64,000 bases of DNA from Pseudomonadota bacterium. Lineage in GTDB: Bacteria > Myxococcota_A > UBA796 > GCA-2862545. Position 1 is the first letter of the stretch. Each line of letters opens with the position of its first letter. The notes beneath the pieces are model-generated. The model did no database searches and had not been told where the DNA came from. It saw only the letters and a program-made list of their open reading frames with translations. The stretch is from contig CANNIZ010000001.1 in the NCBI GenBank assembly GCA_947505245.1, forward strand, positions 62,001 to 126,000, read 5' to 3'. A program made the translations under genes and the position numbers. Positions 56,471-63,056 of the stretch are shown here, one piece after another.

Positions 56471-57244
56471 ATGAAGGTGCCGCTCGCGCTGATCCGCGCC
56501 TCGCTGATGGTCGCGCTGCAATACCGCGGCGACTTCGCGTTCGAGCTGCTCACCGGCGTGGTGCGCACGTTCGGGCGCGTGATGCCGCTCGTGCTGGTGT
56601 ACGGGCACACCACCTCGATCAGCGGCTGGACAGCGGACGAGGCGATGCTCGTGATGGGCTTCTTCCTTGTCATGACGGCGTTTCACGAGGGGCTCATGGA
56701 GCCGAACCTCGGCGAGGTCGTAGAGGCCGTGCGGCAGGGAACGTTGGATCTCTGGCTGCTGAAGCCGGCGGACGCGCAGCTGTTCGTTTCGATCCGCCGC
56801 GTCGATCCCGCCTACCTGTGGGACGTGTTCGCGGCGTTCGCCGTGCTCGGGCTCGCGACGTGGCGGGTCGGCGTGCCCGGCCCGCTCGACGTAATCGTCG
56901 CGTTTCTGCTGCTCGGCTGCGGGCTTTCGGCGATGTACGGCCTGTGGCTGCTCGCGATCTGCACGAGCTTCTGGTTCATCCGCGTCGACAACCTGAGGTT
57001 CCTGCTGCTCTCGATCGCCGACGCAGGTCGGTGGCCGGTGAGCGTGTTCTCAGGGTGGGCGCGCGTGTTGTTCGTCGCCGTGGTGCCCGTCGCGCTCGTG
57101 ACCACGTTCCCCGCCGAGGCGATGCGCGGCGCGTGGGGCTGGGAGCTGGTCGCGGTGGCCTTCACCGTGGCGGCCGCGTTCCTCGTCGTGTCGCGGCTCG
57201 CGTGGACGCGAGCCTTGGCGAGCTACACCTCGGCGTCGTCGTAG
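56471..57244 (+). CDS. ABC-2 type permease 2 (DUF990-like)
   Basis: ATG 56471 (MKVPLALIRASLMVALQYRGDFAFELLTGVV) starts a 257-residue, six-helix product with the same ABC-2 pattern as permease 1 (EVVEAVRQGTLDLWLLKPADAQLFVSIRRVDP, VTTFPAEAMRGAWGWELVAVAFTVAAAFLVV). It should pair with permease 1 and the ATPase. It is 259 bp from permease 1, with a repeat element between, whereas such genes normally overlap. No ribosome site precedes the ATG, so expression may rely on readthrough of ribosomes along the bridging frame. Confidence 0.88.
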   Translation: MKVPLALIRASLMVALQYRGDFAFELLTGVVRTFGRVMPLVLVYGHTTSISGWTADEAMLVMGFFLVMTAFHEGLMEPNLGEVVEAVRQGTLDLWLLKPADAQLFVSIRRVDPAYLWDVFAAFAVLGLATWRVGVPGPLDVIVAFLLLGCGLSAMYGLWLLAICTSFWFIRVDNLRFLLLSIADAGRWPVSVFSGWARVLFVAVVPVALVTTFPAEAMRGAWGWELVAVAFTVAAAFLVVSRLAWTRALASYTSASS

Positions 57245-57293
57245 ATTCCCGTCCGACGGTGATGGGTTAGACTCCCCCTTCAGGTGGACCCGC

Positions 57294-58766
57294 ATGGACC
57301 TCGCGCCCGGAACCGTCGTCGAACGCTACGTCGTCGAATCCAAGATCGGCGCCGGCGCGATGTCGACCAGCTACCGCGCGCGCCACCAGGTGCTCGACAC
57401 CATGCACGTGCTCACGGTCCCGAACCCCGAGCTGAAGGCCGTTCACCAGCGGTTTGTCGACGGCGCGCGGATCCAGGCGCGTCTGCGGCACCCGAACCTG
57501 ATCTCCGCCACGGACGTGCTGCAGATCGACGGCATCCCCGTGGTGGTGCAGGACTACGTGGACGGCCCCACGCTCGAGGCGTACGTCGAGTCACACGAGC
57601 TCGACACGGGGGGCATCGACGCGCTCGCGGGTGGACTGTTCGAGGGGCTGGCGTGGCTGCACCAGAACGGCGTGGCGCACCGCCACATCAAGCCGCGCAA
57701 CGTCGTCGTCGACCTTTCCGGGAAGGCCGCGCGCATCCGCCTCTCGGACTTCATGTTCGCCCGCGTATGGGGGGCCACCGTCGTCGAAGGCCGCAAGGGG
57801 CCGAAGGTGTTCGGCACGCCGAGCTACATGTCGCCCGAGCAGACCTTCGACAGCCGCGTCTCGGGACACAAGGCCGACCTGTGGGCCCTCGGCTGCGTGT
57901 TGTACTTCATCTGCACAGGCCACGTCGCGTTCGAAGGCCCCACCCAGGAGGCCACCTTCGAGCTTGTCCGCGCCGGTCGCTACGAGCCCGTCCACACCTA
58001 CGTACCCCTCGCGCCACAGCGGTGGGTCGACGCTTTGCAGATGTGCCTCGTCGACGATGACGCCGACCGCGGACCCACCGCCGAAGCGATCGCCGAGGCC
58101 TGGTTTGCAGGCGTCACCGAGCACCCCAGGCTTTCGAGCCGGGTCGCGCCCGTGGGCAAGGTGACGCTCGTATTCACAGACGTGCAGGGGTCCACTCGCC
58201 TGTGGGAGCGCGACGCGGACCTCGCCCGCAACTGCCTGCGCGCCCACGACGCCGTGATGCGCGCCGCGCTCAACCGCCACGGTGGATACGAGGTGAAGAC
58301 CGAAGGCGACGCGTTCATGGTCGCGTTCGGCGATCCGCTGCAGGCCATGCGGTTCTGCGTCGACGTCCAGCGCGGACTGTACGAGCAGCCGTGGGCCGAA
58401 GAGTTGCTCGCCATGCCGGACGGCTGCGTGGCGCCCGGCTTCCGCGGGCTCCGCGTACGCATGGGAATCCACACCGGCGAGCCCGAGCCGCGCTCCGCGG
58501 GAGGCGATCGCGTCGACTACTTCGGCCCCGCCGTCAACCGCGCCGCGCGGGTCAGCGGCGCCGGCCACGGCGGCCAGATCCTCGCGAGCGCAGAGACGTG
58601 GGACCTGATCGAAGACCGACTCGCCGCCGAGGAGGTCGTGATGCAGGAGCTCGGCGCGTACGGTCTCAAGGGCCTGGATGGCTGGCAGCAGCTCGTCCAG
58701 ATCCTTCCGCCCGAGTTCGCCGAGCGCGAGTTCCCGAAGGTGAAGGCCGAGCGCACGCTGCTCTAA
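57294..58766 (+). CDS. Pseudokinase fused to class III adenylate cyclase
   Basis: The 490-residue product has a kinase-like domain (about 10-275) and a class III cyclase (about 288-475). The kinase part keeps the Gly loop (IGAGAMSTSYRA), GTPSYMSPEQ and the W-ALG region. It lacks the ATP-binding Lys (VLTV in place of VAxK, 39-42) and has HRH in place of HRD (129-131); the DFG site reads DFM (152-154). It is therefore probably a pseudokinase. The cyclase is complete: metal Asp296 (VFTDVQGS) and Asp339 (EGDAF), purine-specific Lys335 and Asp408, and Asn415/Arg419. Lys and Asp at these sites favour ATP as substrate. ATG 57294 follows AGGTGG. Confidence 0.88.
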   Translation: MDLAPGTVVERYVVESKIGAGAMSTSYRARHQVLDTMHVLTVPNPELKAVHQRFVDGARIQARLRHPNLISATDVLQIDGIPVVVQDYVDGPTLEAYVESHELDTGGIDALAGGLFEGLAWLHQNGVAHRHIKPRNVVVDLSGKAARIRLSDFMFARVWGATVVEGRKGPKVFGTPSYMSPEQTFDSRVSGHKADLWALGCVLYFICTGHVAFEGPTQEATFELVRAGRYEPVHTYVPLAPQRWVDALQMCLVDDDADRGPTAEAIAEAWFAGVTEHPRLSSRVAPVGKVTLVFTDVQGSTRLWERDADLARNCLRAHDAVMRAALNRHGGYEVKTEGDAFMVAFGDPLQAMRFCVDVQRGLYEQPWAEELLAMPDGCVAPGFRGLRVRMGIHTGEPEPRSAGGDRVDYFGPAVNRAARVSGAGHGGQILASAETWDLIEDRLAAEEVVMQELGAYGLKGLDGWQQLVQILPPEFAEREFPKVKAERTLL

Positions 58767-59320
58767 CGAACCAGCGTCACCGCGAACGTGTTCGCGACCC
58801 GGAACGGCGCGGTGTGGACCGTGCCGACGGCGCTGACCTCGAGCGTGTAGGAGCCCGCGGGGAACGGCGCGCCCTCGGGGTTTCCGTAGTCCGACGGGCC
58901 CGTCCAGTTGCGGCCGTCCCACGCGAACGTCGCGTCGTGGCGCCCAGGAACGAGGGTGGTCGGGTCGGATCGGTCGGCGCAAAGACCGCTGTCGCACAGG
59001 CAATACCCCTGGTCGCCGCCGGACAGGCGCTCGAACACGATCAACCCGGAGGGCCCCGGTTGACCGCAATTTCCGCTGGTCTGCGAGTCCGGCACGATCT
59101 CCAGCGCCTCGCCGACCACCACCGTGTACGGGATCGACACACCCGCGGCGGCCTCGGCCAGCGTGAACGTCGCGCCGGTGCGCTCGAACACGATGCAAAC
59201 GCCATCGAGGTCGCTGTTGCCGGCCGGGCATGCCGTCGGCGCCGCGGTCTCCGCGAGCGAGTCGGGCGACGTGTCGCCGTGCGTGGGCGTGCACGCGAAG
59301 AGCAGGGAAAAAACGATCAC
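58763..59320 (-). CDS. Lipoprotein of unknown function (185 aa)
   Basis: GTG 59320 follows AAGGAGG and overlaps the upstream hydrolase stop by 4 nt. The product has a short lipoprotein signal (MIVFSLLFACTPTHG, Cys at residue 10) and a Ser/Thr/Asp linker. A Cys-containing beta-rich domain follows (CPAGNSDLDGVCIVFERTGATFTLAEAAAG, GYCLCDSGLCADRSDP). It ends in a FlgD-Ig-like hairpin (FPAGSYTLEVSAVGTVHTAPFRV). Eight Cys suggest disulfides. Its partner in the operon is an alpha/beta hydrolase. The function is unknown. The 3' end overlaps the convergent cyclase gene by 4 bp. Confidence 0.65.
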   Translation of the reverse strand: MIVFSLLFACTPTHGDTSPDSLAETAAPTACPAGNSDLDGVCIVFERTGATFTLAEAAAGVSIPYTVVVGEALEIVPDSQTSGNCGQPGPSGLIVFERLSGGDQGYCLCDSGLCADRSDPTTLVPGRHDATFAWDGRNWTGPSDYGNPEGAPFPAGSYTLEVSAVGTVHTAPFRVANTFAVTLVR

Positions 59321-60114
59321 TTCGCCTCCTTCAATACGCGGCGACCCAGCCAGGCGAACACGTCGTCGAACACCTGCTCCCAGCCCGGCTCGCCGAGCGT
59401 GAAGTGGCTGCGGCCGACGGTGGGCATCTTCTCGATCACCGCGCCCTTCTTGTACAGCGTGAAGTTCGTCGCGTTCATGATCGCGGTGACGGTGCGGTCC
59501 GCGTCGCCGGACACGATCAGCAACGGCCCGCGCTCCTTCGTGGCGAAGTCCGGTGTGACGAGGGCCGGCTTCGTCGCGGCCTCGAAGTACACCTTGCCGG
59601 GGCACGGCACGACGAGCGCGTCGTAGGTGGCATTCTGATCGGCGACCGGCAGCTGGTGCGTGAAGCACCACACCCAGTCCGCGAACGACATCGGGATCAC
59701 CTTCTTCCAGTGGCCCCAGGTGCCGATCACGGGCCAGGACGCCTTCACAGCACTCCACGACGGGACGACGCCCGCGGGTGGCGCGGGGTGGATCGCCACC
59801 GCTCCGCAGCCGATCCCGCGCGTGAGCAGCAGCTGCACGAACAAGCCGCCGAACGAGTGGCCGATCAGGATCGGCGGCCGCGGCAGCGCCTTCGCGATCG
59901 CCTCGTAATGAGCGACGATCTGTTCGATGCCCAGGTTCGCGAGCTCGGCGGGCGGGTGCCGGCGCAGCTCAGCGGGCACCCCGTCGAGGTGGGGCCACGA
60001 AGGCGCGTGGCATTCGTACCCGAGGGCCTCGGCGCGGGCCTTCCAGCCGTCCCAACAGCGGGCGTTCACCCAGGCACCGTGCACAAAAAGAATCGGAGGA
60101 CGTTCGTTCGGCAT
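59317..60114 (-). CDS. Alpha/beta hydrolase (esterase/lipase-like)
   Basis: ATG 60114 (MPNERPPILFVHGAW) is the natural start. The 265-residue product is a cytoplasmic alpha/beta hydrolase: oxyanion HGAW, nucleophile elbow ILIGHSFGG, acid in VSGDADRTV and catalytic His in VGRSHFTLGEPGW. The form resembles small esterases or haloperoxidase-like hydrolases. No signal peptide is seen. It is divergent from the deaminase-like gene (44 bp between starts) and coupled to the downstream lipoprotein gene. The substrate is unknown. Confidence 0.85.
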   Translation of the reverse strand: MPNERPPILFVHGAWVNARCWDGWKARAEALGYECHAPSWPHLDGVPAELRRHPPAELANLGIEQIVAHYEAIAKALPRPPILIGHSFGGLFVQLLLTRGIGCGAVAIHPAPPAGVVPSWSAVKASWPVIGTWGHWKKVIPMSFADWVWCFTHQLPVADQNATYDALVVPCPGKVYFEAATKPALVTPDFATKERGPLLIVSGDADRTVTAIMNATNFTLYKKGAVIEKMPTVGRSHFTLGEPGWEQVFDDVFAWLGRRVLKEAK

Positions 60115-60158
60115 GGGTTCGCCGTAACACCTGCGGTACAACGGCCACGGAGGCGGCG

Positions 60159-61337
60159 ATGTTGTTCCGCGATGTGTGGCTCGAAGGTGATCGCTGCGAT
60201 GTGCGTGCAGGCGAGACCGTGCGGGTGATCGGCCCCGCGGGCACGCTGACGCCCGATCCGGGTGAGGAGGTCCTCAAAGGCGGCACGCTCGCGCCTCCGT
60301 CAGCAGAGCCCCACGTGCACCTCGACGCCGCGCTGCTCGGCGCGCGCATGCCGAACAAGAGCGGCACGCTGCGCGAGGGCATCGCGAACTGGTCCGTGCT
60401 GCGCGAGGAGCTCACCGTCCCCGACGTGCTCGATCGCGCCGGTCAGGTGCTCGCCTGGTACGAGTCGTACGGCACGTTGCGCGTGCGCACCCACGTCGAC
60501 ACGGGGTCCCTCGACGCCGTGGGCGCGTTGCTCCACCTCCGCGAGCGCTGGCGAGGGCGCGTGGACGTTCAGATCGTCGCGTTCCCGCAGGAGGGCATCC
60601 TGCGCGCGAAGGGCCGCCGCGAGCGGTGGGAGGAGGCCGTTCGCATGGGCGTGGACGCCGTCGGCGCGATCCCGCACTTCGAGCGCACCACAGAAGAGGG
60701 CTGGAATTCGGTCCGTCTTGCGTTTGATCTGGCCGAGAAGACCGGCCTCAGGCTCGACTTCCACTGCGACGAGACCGACGACCCGAGCTCGCGCAACCTC
60801 GAGGTCGTGTGCGCCGAGACCATCGATCGCGGGCTCGCCGGGCGCGTCGTCGCCGGCCATTGCACGGCGATGCACAGCTACGAGAACCCGTACGCCGCGA
60901 AGGTCTGCGAGCTCGTCGCGACGTCCGGCGTGCAGGTGATCGCGAACCCGCTCGACAACGTCGTGCTCCAGGGCCGCTACGACGGCTACCCGCGGCGGCG
61001 CGGCATCACCCGCGTCGACCAGCTGTGGGCAGCCGGCGCGTCGGTCGGCATCGGGCACGACTCCGTGATGGACCCCTGGTATCGGCTCGGCACCGCGAAC
61101 CTCGTCGACGCCGCGTACATGCTCGTGCACGTCGCCCAGCTCACCAGCGAAGCCGAGATGCTGCGCGTGATGCGCACCTTGTGGACCGAGAACCACCGAC
61201 CGTTCGGCGCGGCGCCCGTGATCGAGGAGGGCGGCCCGGCGACGTTCGTTTGGTGGGCGGCCAGCGACCCGATCGAGGTCCTGCGCACCCGACAGAAGCC
61301 GCGCGTCTGGCGCGAGGGCCGAAGCGCCGGGCGATGA
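60159..61337 (+). CDS. Cytosine-deaminase-like amidohydrolase
   Basis: The 392-residue product follows the CodA-type pattern: metal site EPHVHLDAALL, LRVRTHVDTGS, DFHCDETDDPSSRNLEVV, RVVAGHCTAMHSY, NPLDNVVLQGRYDGYPRRRGITRVDQL and GIGHDSVMDPWYRLGTANL. CodA enzymes deaminate cytosine or related heterocycles with one divalent metal. The His-x-His, Glu/His and Asp ligands are all visible. The exact substrate (cytosine, isoguanine, creatinine or other) is not decided by these motifs. ATG 60159 begins MLFRDVWLEG. It stands alone, with the Cys-repeat lipoprotein 35 bp after it. Confidence 0.87.
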   Translation: MLFRDVWLEGDRCDVRAGETVRVIGPAGTLTPDPGEEVLKGGTLAPPSAEPHVHLDAALLGARMPNKSGTLREGIANWSVLREELTVPDVLDRAGQVLAWYESYGTLRVRTHVDTGSLDAVGALLHLRERWRGRVDVQIVAFPQEGILRAKGRRERWEEAVRMGVDAVGAIPHFERTTEEGWNSVRLAFDLAEKTGLRLDFHCDETDDPSSRNLEVVCAETIDRGLAGRVVAGHCTAMHSYENPYAAKVCELVATSGVQVIANPLDNVVLQGRYDGYPRRRGITRVDQLWAAGASVGIGHDSVMDPWYRLGTANLVDAAYMLVHVAQLTSEAEMLRVMRTLWTENHRPFGAAPVIEEGGPATFVWWAASDPIEVLRTRQKPRVWREGRSAGR

Positions 61338-61372
61338 CACCTGGGGTACACTGCGGTCCCCTGGAGGTACCG

Positions 61373-61810
61373 ATGCGTTGGATTGCCCTGTGTGCCGTAT
61401 TCGTGATCGGCTGTGGTTCTGCGAGCGCCTCGTCCGTGGGGACTCCCGACGCAGGGTCGCACGCCGTCGACGGCGCTCCGCAGGCCTCGTTCGAGAGCAG
61501 CTGGTTCTCCCACCTGTCGAGCAACGACTGCAAGGGCATCGCCAGCGGCGACAAGTCGTATTGCGACTCGAACGACTGCAAGGGCATCGCCAGCGGCGAC
61601 AAGTCCTATTGCGACAGCAACGACTGCAAGGGCGTGGCGAGCAAGGACAAGTCCTACTGCGACTCGAACTCCTGCAAGGCGTGGGCGTCCGGCGACAAGT
61701 CGTACTGCGACGACAACGACTGCAAGGGCGTCGCGTCCGGCGACAAGTCGTACTGCGACAGCAACGCGTGCAAGGCGATCGCGAGCAAGGACAAGTCGTA
61801 CTGCCCCTGA
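61373..61810 (+). CDS. Lipoprotein with six 16-residue Cys-Lys repeats
   Basis: ATG 61373 follows GGAGG. The 145-residue product has a lipobox (VIGC, Cys14), a short linker, and from residue 51 six tandem units of the type NDCKGIASGDKSYCDS. Every unit has two Cys ten residues apart (C53/C64, C69/C80, C85/C96, C101/C112, C117/C128, C133/C144). Each also carries Lys and Asp at fixed places. The 12 Cys could form disulfides or bind metal. The DCKG motif is reminiscent of the CKG core in the RiPP precursor at 10106, but no modifying enzyme is nearby. The function is unknown. Confidence 0.75.
   Translation: MRWIALCAVFVIGCGSASASSVGTPDAGSHAVDGAPQASFESSWFSHLSSNDCKGIASGDKSYCDSNDCKGIASGDKSYCDSNDCKGVASKDKSYCDSNSCKAWASGDKSYCDDNDCKGVASGDKSYCDSNACKAIASKDKSYCP
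61523..61807 (+). repeat. Six 48-bp tandem coding repeats
   Basis: The units start with aac(g/t)(a/c)ctgcaag and encode 16 residues each, the last one short by one residue. Units 1 and 2 are identical at protein level and nearly so in DNA. Later units vary (GVASK, KAWASG, KAIASK) while Cys, Lys and Tyr stay fixed. Conservation at the protein level argues for selection on the repeat. Confidence 0.9.
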
Positions 61811-61877
61811 TCGCGCGCGGTGCCAGGCGCCCCTGGATGGCCGGCGACGACGCTCCTTCGTGTGGTAATGTCGCCCG

Positions 61878-62447
61878 ATGTGGTGGCTCATCCTGCTCGC
61901 TTGCCCGGCTTCCAAGCCGGACTGTCCTTGCCTCGACGGCGTCGTCCCCGTCAGCGTGGTCATCGCGTCGCACGCGATCGCGCCGGGGGTGGCCCTCACG
62001 CCCTCCGACCTCCAGGTCGTGCAGATGGATCCCGCCTATGTCATCGACTCGGCCATGCGAGAACTCCCGCTGGTGATCGGGCGGGTGACGTCGGCGTCGA
62101 TCGTGGAGGGCGAGCCGATTCGAACGGAGCGCCTCGCGCCGCCCGCGACAGAGCCCGGGCCCGCCGCGCTGACGCCAGAAGGTGAGGTGGCGGTCGTCGT
62201 GGCCGAGATCGTCCACACGCCCGCGTCCGTGGGTGACTTCGTGGACGTGTGGAGGACGGCGCCCGCGCCGTGCCGGCTCGTCGTTCGTGCCAGCGTGGTC
62301 GGGCTGCGCGACGGCAACCTGGTCCTCGCCGTGCCGAAGGCGCTGTCCGATGCCGTCAGCGCAGGTCCGGTGGTGCTGGCCCTGCGACACGACCCGGACA
62401 CGCTGCAACCACCGATCGCCGCGCTCGATTGCGGAGCAGCACCATGA
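61878..62447 (+). CDS. SAF-domain (CpaB/FlgA-like) lipoprotein
   Basis: The 189-residue product begins MWWLILLACPAS, a minimal lipoprotein signal (Cys at residue 9). A SAF domain follows: VPVSVVIASHAIAPGVALTPSDLQVVQMDPAYV...VIGRVTSASIVEGEPIRTERLAP. The second half (VAVVVAEIVHTPASVGDFVDVWRTAPAPCRLVVRASVVGLRDGNLVLAVPKALSDAV) matches the RcpC/CpaB beta domain. CpaB proteins work in Flp/Tad pilus assembly, but no pilin, ATPase or secretin gene is near. It overlaps the next, homologous gene by 4 nt (ATGA). Confidence 0.72.
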   Translation: MWWLILLACPASKPDCPCLDGVVPVSVVIASHAIAPGVALTPSDLQVVQMDPAYVIDSAMRELPLVIGRVTSASIVEGEPIRTERLAPPATEPGPAALTPEGEVAVVVAEIVHTPASVGDFVDVWRTAPAPCRLVVRASVVGLRDGNLVLAVPKALSDAVSAGPVVLALRHDPDTLQPPIAALDCGAAP

Positions 62448-62968
62448 TCTTCACCATTTCCCTGGCCTTGGCCGCGCCTCCGGCGATCTGCCCCGAGTGC
62501 GAGACGCACACGGTCGTCGTCGCGGCCGCACCCTTGGAGCCGGGCCACCAGATCACCGAGGCCGACATCGTCGGCGTCAACATACCGGCGTCCTACTACG
62601 TAGGCGCCTTCGCAGACCCCGAGGAGGTCGTCGGGTCGATCGTCCAAGCCCGGATGTTTCCAAACGACCCGGTGTACCCCGCGCGCCTCGACGGCCTGAT
62701 CAGGGCCGAGGCCTCCTCCCTGGTCCCGTCGGGGATGGTGGGGCTCGCGATCGCGTCGCCAACTCCCCCGCTCATCGACATGTCCCGGATCGACCTGGTG
62801 CGCGGCGACTGCTTCATCGCCGAGGTCGTCCCCGTCCTCGTGCGCGGGGAGGTGACGCTGCTCATCGTCACTCCTGAGCAGGTGCCGAAGGTCCTCGCGT
62901 CGCCCTACACGCTGGGCGCCCGCGCCATCGATGACCTCGCGACGCACCCCGAGCGCGCCTGTCCCTAG
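62444..62968 (+). CDS. SAF-domain (CpaB/FlgA-like) secreted protein, second copy
   Basis: ATG 62444 overlaps the stop of the first SAF gene. The 174-residue product has a short signal peptide (MIFTISLALAAPPA) and a CPEC motif. The SAF domain is HTVVVAAAPLEPGHQITEADIVGVNIPASYYVGAFADPEEVVGSIVQARMFPNDPVYPARL, followed by a C-terminal beta domain (LVRGDCFIAEVVPVLVRGEVTLLIVTPEQVPKVLASPYTLGARAID). It is a diverged tandem duplicate of its neighbour. The lack of a lipobox suggests a soluble periplasmic partner of the lipidated copy. Confidence 0.7.
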   Translation: MIFTISLALAAPPAICPECETHTVVVAAAPLEPGHQITEADIVGVNIPASYYVGAFADPEEVVGSIVQARMFPNDPVYPARLDGLIRAEASSLVPSGMVGLAIASPTPPLIDMSRIDLVRGDCFIAEVVPVLVRGEVTLLIVTPEQVPKVLASPYTLGARAIDDLATHPERACP

Positions 62969-63056
62969 TCGTGTCGTACCGGCCCGCCGCGCGTCGATTC
63001 GACGCCGCGGAGGTGGACCGTGTCCCCGTGGCGGCCTGCCCGTCGCGAGCTTCGTC

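Larger units (their letters stand above)
56208..56474 (+). other. Bridging open frame between the two permease genes, through the repeat element
   Basis: ATG 56208 overlaps the permease 1 stop (ATGA), and the frame runs 88 codons to TGA 56474, which overlaps the ATG of permease 2 (ATGA). The peptide (MIPALRAPHPLPPTPSP...) is mostly element-derived and does not look like a folded protein. It could keep ribosomes moving between the two permeases after insertion of the element. Coding function is not claimed. Confidence 0.4.

Noticed and set aside
61523-61807. Non-coding satellite
   Set aside because: The 48-bp units keep the reading frame, fixed Cys codons and a good upstream start with lipobox.
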